A stretch of 64,000 nucleotides of DNA from an uncultured Colwellia sp. (lineage in GTDB: Bacteria; Pseudomonadota; Gammaproteobacteria; Enterobacterales; Alteromonadaceae): contig CAJXYE010000008.1 of the NCBI GenBank assembly GCA_913063325.1, positions 42,695-106,694 on the forward strand, read 5' to 3'. The position numbers were made by a program, and so were the translations under genes. Shown one piece after another: positions 55,656 to 63,712 of this stretch. The stretch's first letter is position 1; each line of letters begins with the position of its first letter. A model generated the notes under the pieces. It was not told the origin of the DNA and did no database searches. It was given only the letters and a program-made list of their open reading frames with translations.

Positions 55656-56315
55656 ATGACAATACGGTTAATGTTTTATTCAGGCTTAATCTGTCTAGTA
55701 TTGCTCCCATTGGTTAGTCATGCACAAGTAGACCATATCAGCCTGCACGAAATAGAAACGCCAGAACGTCAGCCTTTGTCAGTACGCCTTAATATTGTCG
55801 AAACACATGAACAGGGCCAACTGTACTTTACTTTATTGAACCGAAACGTCGAAACGACGTTGGATTATCAACGCCTCAATAATTATATGTTAAGGCTGAA
55901 AAGCCCTCATTACATTATTGGTCAAGCTTCAGTTTTAGTGTACGAATTTAAACAAAATGGGTGGCGACGAACTCATTCGGTTGATATTTCCAATTCACTT
56001 AAAGCTACACCAATAGACAAAAAAACATTGGCAAAAACCACTAAAAGACAAAGACAGTGCCTATTAATTCGTGAACCTAAAGAGACTCTATGGAGTATCG
56101 CAAGCCGATATAAAGAGAAATGGAATGTAGATATTTATAGCGCCATATTAGCTATATATAAAAGTAATTTAAGCAAATTTTCTAAACAGCATATTGGGAT
56201 GCTGATTGATAATGCAGAACTGGTTTGCCCGAGCAGGAAAATAATCACCATGATGGGGAATAAATCGGCAATGGAAGCTGAATTTGAACGATTAAATAAT
56301 ACTTCACCACAATAA
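55656..56315 (+). CDS. Exported FimV/LysM-type protein, divergent from the cluster
   Basis: 219 residues, signal peptide (MFYSGLICLVLLPLVSHAQV). N-terminal beta-rich part like the FimV N-terminus (HLHEIETPERQPLSVRLNIV-like), then a LysM-like module at about 135-195 (CLLIREPKETLWSIASRYKE, IYSAILAIYKSNLSKFSKQH, GMLIDNAELVCPS) bounded by two Cys. It should bind peptidoglycan. Shares a 217-bp divergent promoter region with the TolR-like gene, so co-regulation is likely. Confidence 0.75.
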   Translation: MTIRLMFYSGLICLVLLPLVSHAQVDHISLHEIETPERQPLSVRLNIVETHEQGQLYFTLLNRNVETTLDYQRLNNYMLRLKSPHYIIGQASVLVYEFKQNGWRRTHSVDISNSLKATPIDKKTLAKTTKRQRQCLLIREPKETLWSIASRYKEKWNVDIYSAILAIYKSNLSKFSKQHIGMLIDNAELVCPSRKIITMMGNKSAMEAEFERLNNTSPQ

Positions 56316-56631
56316 AGTCGCTGTAGGCTGCGCTAATCAGCGGTTTTTCAGTAGTGTACACTTTAACTTTGGGGAGGATAAAAGATGGGGTGGCTAAGGG
56401 GACATTAACCCTCTAACAAATTTTATTTTTTCTTTAATCGTTAAATATTTTGTAACGTTCCCAAATACAAATATGGTTGCGGTTACTAATTGTATTATGG
56501 CTATTTCCATACACTTCATTTTCTTGTTATTTAGTAGATGTGCATTATCTCTTGCCTTATACAGTTCTCCTGTAGTGGGCTTGTGTATTGTTTTTATTGA
56601 TGTTTTTATAACTTGTAGAATAAGTCAGACA
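56316..56631. other. Gap between the kinase/FHA unit and junction copy C
   Basis: 316 AT-rich bases. GCTGTAGGCTGCGCTAATCAGCGG near 56319 contains CGCTgattaGCG-like pairing and may end the LysM-type transcript. No gene seen. Confidence 0.4.
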
Positions 56632-56752
56632 TAAAAAAACCGCAATTAAGCGGTTTCTTATCATAAACGGTTGTCTGTTTATCGCCAAATCTAAAAGTTA
56701 CTAGGTATAACTAATAGACTAAAAAGGTCTTTTTTTGGTGGAGCGGGGGGGA
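56632..56752. repeat. ssrA-downstream segment copy C, ending in attL
   Basis: AAAAAACCGCAATTAAGCGGTTT stem (56634 onward), the shared block CGCCAAATCTAAAAGTTACT AGGTATAACTA and the intact core TTGGTGGAGCGGGGGGGA at 56735-56752. That core is identical over 18 bp to the ssrA end at 63695-63712, so it is attL of the 7-kb element. Confidence 0.85.
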
Positions 56753-56869
56753 GTTGACTTTCTGTTATTTATTTTTATTAAACAATAGGTTGGTTTTATT
56801 TGTTTAAGTTTACTTTCTATTTTACCCTCTTTTTTGCCCGTAATTAAAGTTATGTATGTCTTACTTGAT

Positions 56870-57565
56870 TTAAAGTGGGATATATTTATTTGAAGGTACA
56901 ACTCTACTTACTTCTATACCAGCATGGCTTAAATCTGTTTGTATTGAGAGGTGAATATTTGTTTTACACCAAATTGAAAAATGTTCGCAATTGTTTTTAG
57001 ATAAGGAATAACCTTTATTGGCAAGCTTTGATTCTGCACGTTTAGCACATTGCTCTTTTGTTTGTATCTTGTATTGTTCTTTGAGCTTAGTTTCTTGCAT
57101 GTAAAGATGAATAGATATCCCCGTAGCAGCAATACTGGAGCTGACATTACTACCTCTTTTGAATTCATCATGAAACCTAAGAATATGAAACTCATCAGCA
57201 TCTTTCAAAAAATGAGACATTTTGGTTTTCATGATTGTATTTTCTGATGATGTATCACTGTCTTTAGATGTATAAGCTATTATCTCATCATTACCTATAT
57301 AAACACCATAATGTTTATAAAACCCACGACTAACACCTAGTACCATTCCTCGAGATATTTCTTTATTATTTTTTCTCTTATTTTCTAACTCTTTAGTATA
57401 TTCTTCATTTGATCTTTGAACTTCTGCATCTGCACTGGCTATATCCCAACGATCTTTAATATTTTCTAGCTCTAACTTAATGTCGTATGTGGAGTCGTCA
57501 ACTTTATGCTTAATGTCATTAAGGGTATCTTCTATTTTCCATTTTAAATCTTCAAATAAACTCAT
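56870..57565 (-). CDS. LRAT-domain protein (permuted NlpC/P60 fold), island cargo
   Basis: 231 residues. A helical N-terminal region (about 1-70, SLFEDLKWKIEDTLNDIKHK) precedes an LRAT domain: HYGVYIGNDEIIAYTS with the catalytic His, and NNCEHFSIWCKTN with the catalytic Cys, in the LRAT order His then NCEHF. Bacterial members are acyltransferases or hydrolases of mostly unknown substrate. Placed next to attL, the usual cargo position. GGGAAG precedes the ATG. Function in defence or toxicity is possible but not shown. Confidence 0.8.
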   Translation of the reverse strand: MSLFEDLKWKIEDTLNDIKHKVDDSTYDIKLELENIKDRWDIASADAEVQRSNEEYTKELENKRKNNKEISRGMVLGVSRGFYKHYGVYIGNDEIIAYTSKDSDTSSENTIMKTKMSHFLKDADEFHILRFHDEFKRGSNVSSSIAATGISIHLYMQETKLKEQYKIQTKEQCAKRAESKLANKGYSLSKNNCEHFSIWCKTNIHLSIQTDLSHAGIEVSRVVPSNKYIPL

Positions 57566-57598
57566 GAATCTTCCCTAATTTTTTTGACTCTCTATAAT

Positions 57599-58213
57599 TT
57601 AATATAACCGACAACTCATCAATTTTGTAACTTTATTTTCCACATTTAAAAGCTTTATCTTCTTGATTCTATAAGTGTGTTGTCTCATCCATCTCGGCTT
57701 TTCTAGCCACTCTAAGCTGTCATGAACGCTTAGGTCTATATTAGGGGGGAGTTGGTCTTTTTGTTTATGAAAAGCTCTTATAGCTTGATCTAGAGCTGAT
57801 TCATTACGGCTTTTATGGACTAAGCCAAGACACATTCTACATTTGAATATCTCGCCACTGTATAACACACAGACACGCTTTGAGCATTCTGGGCACGTAA
57901 ACCAGTATCTAATGCCCCCATAGTTACAATGAGTAGTCTGTAGTTCAATAGGGTAGTCCATGCTTTGCCAATCAGCACCATTCGTACGGCTTTTATATCT
58001 TAGGGTTATATTAGGTTTGTTAGGGAACTGAACCGAAGCTGTTTTCTCACCGTTACGACTCCATGTTAAGGTTGTTAAGCCCTTTATGTCTAGCCAACCT
58101 CTTTGATTAAACTCTCGGATATCAATATTTCTGAAATCTTCTGTATAGAGTCTATTATCGAAACGACAATGACGTCCTGAACCTTTACCACCAATATTTT
58201 TACCCAAAATCAT
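57599..58213 (-). CDS. Zinc-ribbon protein of mobile elements
   Basis: 204 residues: basic start (GGKGSGRHCRFDNR), an RGWLDIKGLTTLTWSRNG beta part and a CPECSKRVCVLYSGEIFKCR-type zinc ribbon with four Cys at about 107-126 (CxxC...CxxC). This type is common in phage and island gene clusters. Function unknown. Confidence 0.65.
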   Translation of the reverse strand: MILGKNIGGKGSGRHCRFDNRLYTEDFRNIDIREFNQRGWLDIKGLTTLTWSRNGEKTASVQFPNKPNITLRYKSRTNGADWQSMDYPIELQTTHCNYGGIRYWFTCPECSKRVCVLYSGEIFKCRMCLGLVHKSRNESALDQAIRAFHKQKDQLPPNIDLSVHDSLEWLEKPRWMRQHTYRIKKIKLLNVENKVTKLMSCRLY

Positions 58214-58296
58214 TAGGCTAAATTAAAAGACTTTTAAGCTGTTATGCTTCGACTTGAGGTAAGCTGAACTTTTAGACTTAGCGGAAGCTTGATTGG

Positions 58297-58620
58297 TCAT
58301 AAACGGTGCTTTTCCATATTTTTTCCATCTTTCTTTAACATGCAAATATAAGAGCGGTTATTCCATTCTTCGTTAAGTATTTTCGAGTAATTAACCGCCA
58401 TTTTCCTACACGTCGAAAGGCCTGTCGTTGAGCCTATAAACTCTTCATCTTCAGGGGTAGAACTTCTGACATTTTTCCAATAGTAAACGTCATAAGTTGC
58501 AATGTTTTCTACGTAGTCACATGAATACTTAGATGAATATTTATCACAGCCAGATTCATCGCCCCATATATATTGAAATGCAAAAAATCCTACTATTGCT
58601 AATATTATTAATCTTCCCAT
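58297..58620 (-). CDS. Small membrane-anchored island protein
   Basis: 107 residues: one N-terminal helix (LIILAIVGFFAFQYIW), then a polar domain with four Cys (GCDKYSSKYSCDYV, STCRKMA, YICMLKK). AGAGG precedes the ATG, 1 base after the upstream stop. Layout resembles inovirus/phage minor proteins, but no family is recognised. Confidence 0.55.
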   Translation of the reverse strand: MGRLIILAIVGFFAFQYIWGDESGCDKYSSKYSCDYVENIATYDVYYWKNVRSSTPEDEEFIGSTTGLSTCRKMAVNYSKILNEEWNNRSYICMLKKDGKNMEKHRL

Positions 58621-58621
58621 T

Positions 58622-59212
58622 TTAATAACCTCTCTTTATTCTATCTTCACCGTAAACTTGAACCGCGATTTCAACGTCACTTCCCCAAGAATACTGCTTC
58701 AACATTAAAGGGATTTGTACTTTAAACCGCTTAGCTAGTTGTTCGGCACGGTTCTTTTGTTGTGCTGAAGGGGCAAAGTATATTGAAATACTTACAAAAT
58801 TCTCTGAAGCGTTGATTGATGTATCAAACTCGTTAAAACCGTGAATATAACTCGCAATAACAAATTTTAATAAATCACCTTTCTGTAATGTTGCGGTGCT
58901 TTCGGTCTTGTTGGTGTGTGACATATATTTATCTATATTACATAATTCCCGTTCAACATTTTTCGTTGAACGCTCAATAGACTTTGAAAAGATAGTGCTA
59001 TTGCTTTGATAATTCATAAAAAGAAGAGCGTAGGTTTTACCTGAAAAGCCATCTATTAAGCCGACACCTTCAACTCGTGCATACTTACCAAACCAACTGT
59101 AAGTATTATCCGTCGGAGTTATACAATCGCCACGTTTATACTTTGGTTCATTGTTTGAAGAGGCACTAAATGCAATGTTTAAAAATAATAGTAAGAACAT
59201 AATTCTTTTCAT
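58622..59212 (-). CDS. Exported island protein
   Basis: 196 residues from ATG 59212 (AAGGAG 6 bases upstream; a GTG two codons earlier abuts the ribosome binding site). Signal peptide MKRIMFLLLFLNIAFSAS. Mature part mixes an SH3-like N-terminus (YKRGDCITPTDNTYSWFGKY) and a charged C-terminus. Coupled to the small membrane gene downstream. Family unknown. Confidence 0.55.
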   Translation of the reverse strand: MKRIMFLLLFLNIAFSASSNNEPKYKRGDCITPTDNTYSWFGKYARVEGVGLIDGFSGKTYALLFMNYQSNSTIFSKSIERSTKNVERELCNIDKYMSHTNKTESTATLQKGDLLKFVIASYIHGFNEFDTSINASENFVSISIYFAPSAQQKNRAEQLAKRFKVQIPLMLKQYSWGSDVEIAVQVYGEDRIKRGY

Positions 59213-59235
59213 ATTCACTCCTTGATTGTTGTTTC

Positions 59236-59703
59236 TCAGCTATTTAAAGCACTCTCTAGTTTAGACAATCTTTCTTCTAACTCGGTAACTTCTTGAATGT
59301 TTATTGTTGTGTTGATTATATTGACAAAGTTTTGTGCTAACTCTATGTTTATATGGCCATTGGCTACAGCATCCATTACTTGATGTGCTTGTTGTATTGG
59401 TTTGAGGGTAATATCAAAATCGAAGGTTACCAGCTCAGAAGTAGGCTTTATATTACCCCATGCTTTTTCAGATAATAACTTTAATAACATACCGCTGTTA
59501 TTGTCATCAGGATCCAAAGCTCTTTGTGCAATGTGTGCAAGCAAAGCTTCTTCTATCTCTATGTTGCTGGCGTTATCAGGTAGCTCAATAAGCATTTTTC
59601 TCTTAATGGCATTTAGTATTAATGTTTTAGTTGAAAGGCCACGTTTATTTTGTGGTTGGTTGTCTGTGCTGAATGATGTGTTATTTGCTTTAGTATTTTT
59701 CAT
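59236..59703 (-). CDS. Hypothetical cytoplasmic island protein
   Basis: 155 residues, helical (RKMLIELPDNASNIEIEEAL, QVMDAVANGHINIELAQNFV) with a C-terminal coiled coil (TELEERLSKLESALNS). Similar in style to small phage packaging/regulatory proteins (DUF5681-like start is possible) but unproven. Confidence 0.5.
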   Translation of the reverse strand: MKNTKANNTSFSTDNQPQNKRGLSTKTLILNAIKRKMLIELPDNASNIEIEEALLAHIAQRALDPDDNNSGMLLKLLSEKAWGNIKPTSELVTFDFDITLKPIQQAHQVMDAVANGHINIELAQNFVNIINTTINIQEVTELEERLSKLESALNS

Positions 59704-59724
59704 AATATGCCGTATTATTCCCGT

Positions 59725-60498
59725 TTATTTTATTTTTAATCGACTAGAACCTGTATCTTTTGTTTGGTCTGGTCTATTGCCTTTACTGCGAGTTTTAGCA
59801 AGGTAAGATCCGTGCTTAATAGCTTCTCTAAGCTTTGCTTCGTTGTCGATGTAATGATGGTTAGCAAAGTGAAAAGTGCCGCCCATATCCGTCCATACTT
59901 TTCTTACTTGGTCATGGATGTTGCTAGGGTATCTAACAAGGTCGCCATCCATCATAAATACAAAATGATAATGCTGTTTTTTAGTTTTGCACTCCTCACG
60001 TACCCATACATAGCCAAACTTAGTATTTCCATAACGATGTATTAAGCGTTTTCGTAATCGCTTTAGCATGGTGGTTATACGCTTGTTATTTGGCGTAAAT
60101 GATCCTTGATGCAAATCGAATCGCATGAACAAAACTCGTTTGTATAACGACTGCATGGCCAACGTTTGAGTTACCAATGTGTTTAGTATTTGAGTATAAC
60201 AACCTGATTTCCTGGAGTTGATAGCAAAGTTGTAATCACCAAATTGATAATGCTCTTTAGTTGTTATTGTTTTGAAGCTTCTCTTTGTTTTATGGGGTGT
60301 ATATAGGGTCTTACTTCCATTAGCTAATATTAATATCCGCTTTTCATCGGGCGATTGGATATTTGAACTTTCACCAGTTAATAATGGCTGGCTTGAATTG
60401 TTAGGTGTCAAAACCTCGGTGTTAAAACCATGTTGTGAGGTGTCAAAACCATGTAAAAAAGAGTGGTCGCCTAAACGACCATTTTTAGTTAAACTCAT
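59725..60498 (-). CDS. Inovirus Gp2 / YagK-YfjJ-type replication protein
   Basis: 257 residues. The C-terminal half holds the HUH-type features of the YagK/YfjJ (inovirus Gp2) family: RVLFMRFDLHQGSFTPNNKR, MLKRLRKRLIHRYGNTKFGY, VWVREECKTKKQHYHFVFMM with the H-Y-H pair, and the Tyr-containing KHGSYLAKTRSKGN. Such proteins are thought to start rolling-circle replication of the excised element. Lies directly below the small regulatory genes. Confidence 0.75.
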   Translation of the reverse strand: MSLTKNGRLGDHSFLHGFDTSQHGFNTEVLTPNNSSQPLLTGESSNIQSPDEKRILILANGSKTLYTPHKTKRSFKTITTKEHYQFGDYNFAINSRKSGCYTQILNTLVTQTLAMQSLYKRVLFMRFDLHQGSFTPNNKRITTMLKRLRKRLIHRYGNTKFGYVWVREECKTKKQHYHFVFMMDGDLVRYPSNIHDQVRKVWTDMGGTFHFANHHYIDNEAKLREAIKHGSYLAKTRSKGNRPDQTKDTGSSRLKIK

Positions 60499-60526
60499 AG
60501 TGTGTTACCAAGCAATACCGCTGTGG

Positions 60527-60934
60527 CTAGCGGTTTGCTTTTTCTTTAAGTTTAATTTTTAACCACGTTTCAAATTCTTGTAAATTGAAAGCGTGATCTG
60601 AACCCAGCCTCTTTTTAATTGCCCCCAAAACTTTTAAATGACTTTGTTTTTTCCAGCCATTGCCAGCGTAAACAAATAGAACTTCGTCATGTATTTGTTC
60701 TAGCTGGCCTAAATATCTAATTGCTTGGTTGTTACTAAAGTCCTCAGCATAGGCTGTTTTAATAAGTAGTGGGTAAGGAGTTAACCCTACAAGCTCAATA
60801 TGACAATAACCACGACCTTTAGGTAAACGCAGGTAGTAAATAACATCATCTTGGTTTGTGGTAATGCCGCTATTTTCAAGAGCGGTAGCGGTGAGTTTTA
60901 ACATCATGGCATGGTTGGTAAGTTGCTTATTCAT
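60527..60934 (-). CDS. Hypothetical island protein
   Basis: 135 residues (MNKQLTNHAMMLKLTATALE), no signal peptide. A beta-rich middle (GYCHIELVGLTPYPLLIKTA) and basic helical C-terminus. It abuts the excisionase stop, so it is in the same operon as the AlpA-like and Gp2 genes; perhaps a replication or regulatory helper. Confidence 0.5.
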   Translation of the reverse strand: MNKQLTNHAMMLKLTATALENSGITTNQDDVIYYLRLPKGRGYCHIELVGLTPYPLLIKTAYAEDFSNNQAIRYLGQLEQIHDEVLFVYAGNGWKKQSHLKVLGAIKKRLGSDHAFNLQEFETWLKIKLKEKANR

Positions 60935-61138
60935 TTACTTAGCCTCCCATTCGCCAGCTATTAACTGTTGAATTTCAGAGTTTCGCCAAAAATACCTACC
61001 TCCAATTTTCTGTGGTATTGGTGCTATTCCTCGTTTCGCCCAACGCAATAAAGTAATTCTATGTACATTGGTTAATTTAGAGGCTTCTTGAGCTTGAATT
61101 AAAAAATCAGAAAGGTTATCTAAGTTACGAATTGTCAT
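60935..61138 (-). CDS. AlpA-type excisionase/regulator
   Basis: 67 residues: ASKLTNVHRITLLRWAKRGI then APIPQKIGGRYFWRNSEIQQ is a MerR-like winged HTH as in AlpA/Xis. Such proteins direct excision of P4-like islands and activate early genes. AGGTAA precedes the ATG; gene order int-...-alpA is standard. Confidence 0.85.
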   Translation of the reverse strand: MTIRNLDNLSDFLIQAQEASKLTNVHRITLLRWAKRGIAPIPQKIGGRYFWRNSEIQQLIAGEWEAK

Positions 61139-61278
61139 TGTATTTACCTGTTTAGTTTGGTTTGTTAGCTTTCAAATTAAACAGGTAGTTCAGGTGCTTA
61201 GATATGATCTAATATCAGGTTTTTTATCTTAGATAGGTTTTATAAGGGCTGTAGCAAAGCAAAATAAGATGAAGTATT

Positions 61279-62097
61279 TTAGTTTTTATCCTTTTGAATA
61301 AATGAAATTATTTTTTTAGCATTAATCTCAGCCAAACCCTTTTTAGTTCGGGCGTTATCTTTTAAGTAAATGTTCATTTCTTTTGCTAAACCATCTAATT
61401 TGTCAATCACTCTAACTTCGTCATAAGAAGGGCTTGCTGTATCAAATTGATCATCACCACTAACTTTTATCATTAATTGTAATATATTTGGCAAAGTGTC
61501 AATTTTTACATATCCGTCATTATTGTCACTTTCAGAATAAATGGTATTGCTATTTTTATCCAACGTATTAAAAATAGACTGGATAAATGGAATGAATTTA
61601 ACACCTGTTATATCAATGTTGTTATACAAACACTCTACTAATTCAGACAAATTATAAATATCTTCACTATCATCAATATGTGAGGTTTTACCTTTTATAG
61701 ACGCAGGAAAAAAATCTTCATGGTTTTTCTTTAAAGTACTTAATAGGCATTTAAGTTGCTCAAGTGCAAATAAGTCGCCTCTTGTTAATTTATCTATTTG
61801 TTCTTTAAAACCAGACGTTAATAAAGAACTATTTTCTTGTATTAGCTTGTATCTTCTATAGTGAAACCATAGGCTATTGCCACGCTTTGGCTCATCTACT
61901 TCCTTTCTTGAAATTTTATTTAATAATTTTAGGTCTGCATTTACAGCAATCAGATATGCCCAGTTAAAAACATGATCCTGATCTATCTTGCGATATCTAT
62001 GAAAATTATTTAAATCAAAGAATCCTATAACTATGAGAACAAATTCAGAAATACTTACATTGATATTAATATAGACTTCGTTTTTAATTTTGGGCAT
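61279..62097 (-). CDS. Hypothetical island protein
   Basis: 272 residues, acidic to neutral, helical (FNWAYLIAVNADLKLLNKIS, DLFALEQLKCLLSTLKKNHE). No signal peptide or known domain. Lies alone between integrase and the alpA operon, a common place for cargo or defence genes; no evidence for function. Confidence 0.55.
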   Translation of the reverse strand: MPKIKNEVYININVSISEFVLIVIGFFDLNNFHRYRKIDQDHVFNWAYLIAVNADLKLLNKISRKEVDEPKRGNSLWFHYRRYKLIQENSSLLTSGFKEQIDKLTRGDLFALEQLKCLLSTLKKNHEDFFPASIKGKTSHIDDSEDIYNLSELVECLYNNIDITGVKFIPFIQSIFNTLDKNSNTIYSESDNNDGYVKIDTLPNILQLMIKVSGDDQFDTASPSYDEVRVIDKLDGLAKEMNIYLKDNARTKKGLAEINAKKIISFIQKDKN

Positions 62098-62189
62098 AGG
62101 TCACCAATAAACTTACCAAGTAATAAATAACTGAGTCAGGCGGCTTGATTAACCGCTTTTCGGTAGCGAACCTAGACTCAATTAAACCG

Positions 62190-63488
62190 TTAAATTTTTT
62201 TACTTTTCTTTAACTCTGTAACATTAGTGTTGCTTAGTTGCTTACCCCACCATTGCATTAAAGTCTTTCTAAGTTCTAATAGTTCACCTCGGTTGTAAGC
62301 CTGCGTAACAGCATTACCTACAACATGATCAAGGCTGCGTTCAATTACATCATCTCTGAACAAAGCTTTACCTTTGTCGTCTATAGCTTCATGTGCCAAC
62401 GTTGAAAAGCTAGAACGCCAACCATGAGCACAATGGCTAACTAATTTGAGCCTAACTTTATAAACCTTGGTTAATGCCTCAACGGTTATATGACCACTCT
62501 TTGAGTTACTTGGAAATAGATAATCACTCTGTTGCCAGCGTAAAGAGTTACGCCACTGAGTTAATAACTCTGTTGTTTCATCAGATAAAGGGACATTAAA
62601 ATAATCGCCATATTTAGCGGCGTCAGAAAGTTTTATACGGCCTTTAATGCGAGGTATACGCCATAGTTGATTAGTAAGGTCGAATTCATCCCACTTTGCC
62701 TTGATGATTGTTTGAGAACGTAAAACTGTTTGGGCTTGTAATAATGAAGCAATACGAATAACAGGCGTAATGTTGACTGTATTGATACCGGCAATTATAT
62801 TTTGCAATATAGGTAGTGACGTTACCGCAGGCAATTTTTTTGCTGTGTACTTAGTTACCGCACCAATAGATTTTCTTGGTGTTGGATTAACATCAATTTT
62901 ATTTGCTGTTACCGCATCCTCAAGGATCATATTAAGTAAGGAGCGTACTTTTTTATATGTGGCGGGCTTATCTGCTACGTTTTCTAAAACATTACCTATA
63001 TGCTGGCGGGAAACTCTATCAAGAGGGAGCCCTCCAATAACAGGTGATATATGAATCCTAAATTTTGCAGACATATCCGTATAATGTTTATCGCTCCATT
63101 GTGTTGCGGTAGATATTCTTTTTACCCACAATAAAAAATAGTCATTTAGCGTCAAAGATTGTTTTTTGATACTTTGATTTTTAGCTATGTGTTTTTCTTT
63201 GGTAGGATCAATGCCTTGTTTTATAAGAGCTTTGGCTTTCTCTGCATCATCAATAGCTTTGTTTAATGATTTAGTTAATGTGATATCGGTTCTAGCGGTA
63301 AGTTTATCTAAGGTTAAAGTACGTTCTTTATTTTTACCCGCTTCTTTAATTCTGTAGCGTAACTGAAATACGGCACTAGACTTGCTGATATTTAATCTTA
63401 TACCATCGCCAACACTAAGCTTAACGGGCTTGCCAAGCGTTTTAGCTTGCTGCTTTGCTTCTCTTATCGCTTCTATAGTAATAGCCAT
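62190..63488 (-). CDS. Tyrosine integrase (P4/prophage type)
   Basis: 432 residues: N-terminal DUF4102-like arm-binding domain (MAITIEAIREAKQQAKTLGK), SAM-like core-binding domain (LNDYFLLWVKRISTATQWSD) and catalytic domain with the Arg in TVLRSQTIIKAKW, HxxR in AHGWRSSFSTLAHE, and His/Tyr in RSLDHVVGNAVTQAYNRGEL. It recombines attP with the 3' end of ssrA. AAGGA precedes the ATG. The only intact recombinase of the hotspot. Confidence 0.95.
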   Translation of the reverse strand: MAITIEAIREAKQQAKTLGKPVKLSVGDGIRLNISKSSAVFQLRYRIKEAGKNKERTLTLDKLTARTDITLTKSLNKAIDDAEKAKALIKQGIDPTKEKHIAKNQSIKKQSLTLNDYFLLWVKRISTATQWSDKHYTDMSAKFRIHISPVIGGLPLDRVSRQHIGNVLENVADKPATYKKVRSLLNMILEDAVTANKIDVNPTPRKSIGAVTKYTAKKLPAVTSLPILQNIIAGINTVNITPVIRIASLLQAQTVLRSQTIIKAKWDEFDLTNQLWRIPRIKGRIKLSDAAKYGDYFNVPLSDETTELLTQWRNSLRWQQSDYLFPSNSKSGHITVEALTKVYKVRLKLVSHCAHGWRSSFSTLAHEAIDDKGKALFRDDVIERSLDHVVGNAVTQAYNRGELLELRKTLMQWWGKQLSNTNVTELKKSKKI

Positions 63489-63539
63489 ATTCAGTCCTTA
63501 AATATATTTACCCACACGAAATAAACGTAATTTGTAGTT

Positions 63540-63600
63540 TTACCCACATGTTTACCCGCAGTCGAGTTGGTCTATTATTGTATAGAGTTGTTTAGCATTG
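63540..63600. promoter_or_regulatory. Integrase upstream region with TTTACCC repeats
   Basis: TTTTACCCACATGTTTACCC and an earlier TTTACCCACACG are direct repeats of the type bound by integrase arms or excisionase; followed by the block shared with 37640-37690. Confidence 0.5.
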
Positions 63601-63656
63601 TATAGGGGGATTGCTATAAAAGTCTTGTATATCATGTGTCGAGCTAAATTTCAGGC

Positions 63657-63683
63657 ATAAAAAAAGACGCTAGGACGCGTCTT
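63657..63683 (-). terminator. Terminator of ssrA
   Basis: AAGACGC/GCGTCTT stem with a 6-base loop; on the minus strand a run of Ts follows. Confidence 0.8.
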
Positions 63684-63694
63684 GATCTTTGAAA

Positions 63695-63712
63695 TTGGTG
63701 GAGCGGGGGGGA
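63695..63712. other. attR core within the ssrA 3' end
   Basis: TTGGTGGAGCGGGGGGGA is repeated exactly at 56735-56752. It covers the CCA end and acceptor/T arm side of tmRNA, so integration rebuilds ssrA. Confidence 0.9.

Noticed and set aside
40665..56315. Reading the kinase/FHA cluster as a type VI secretion system
   Set aside because: Kinase and FHA genes do occur in T6SS loci, but no TssB/C sheath, TssF/G/K baseplate, TssJ/L/M, Hcp, VgrG or ClpV gene is present.
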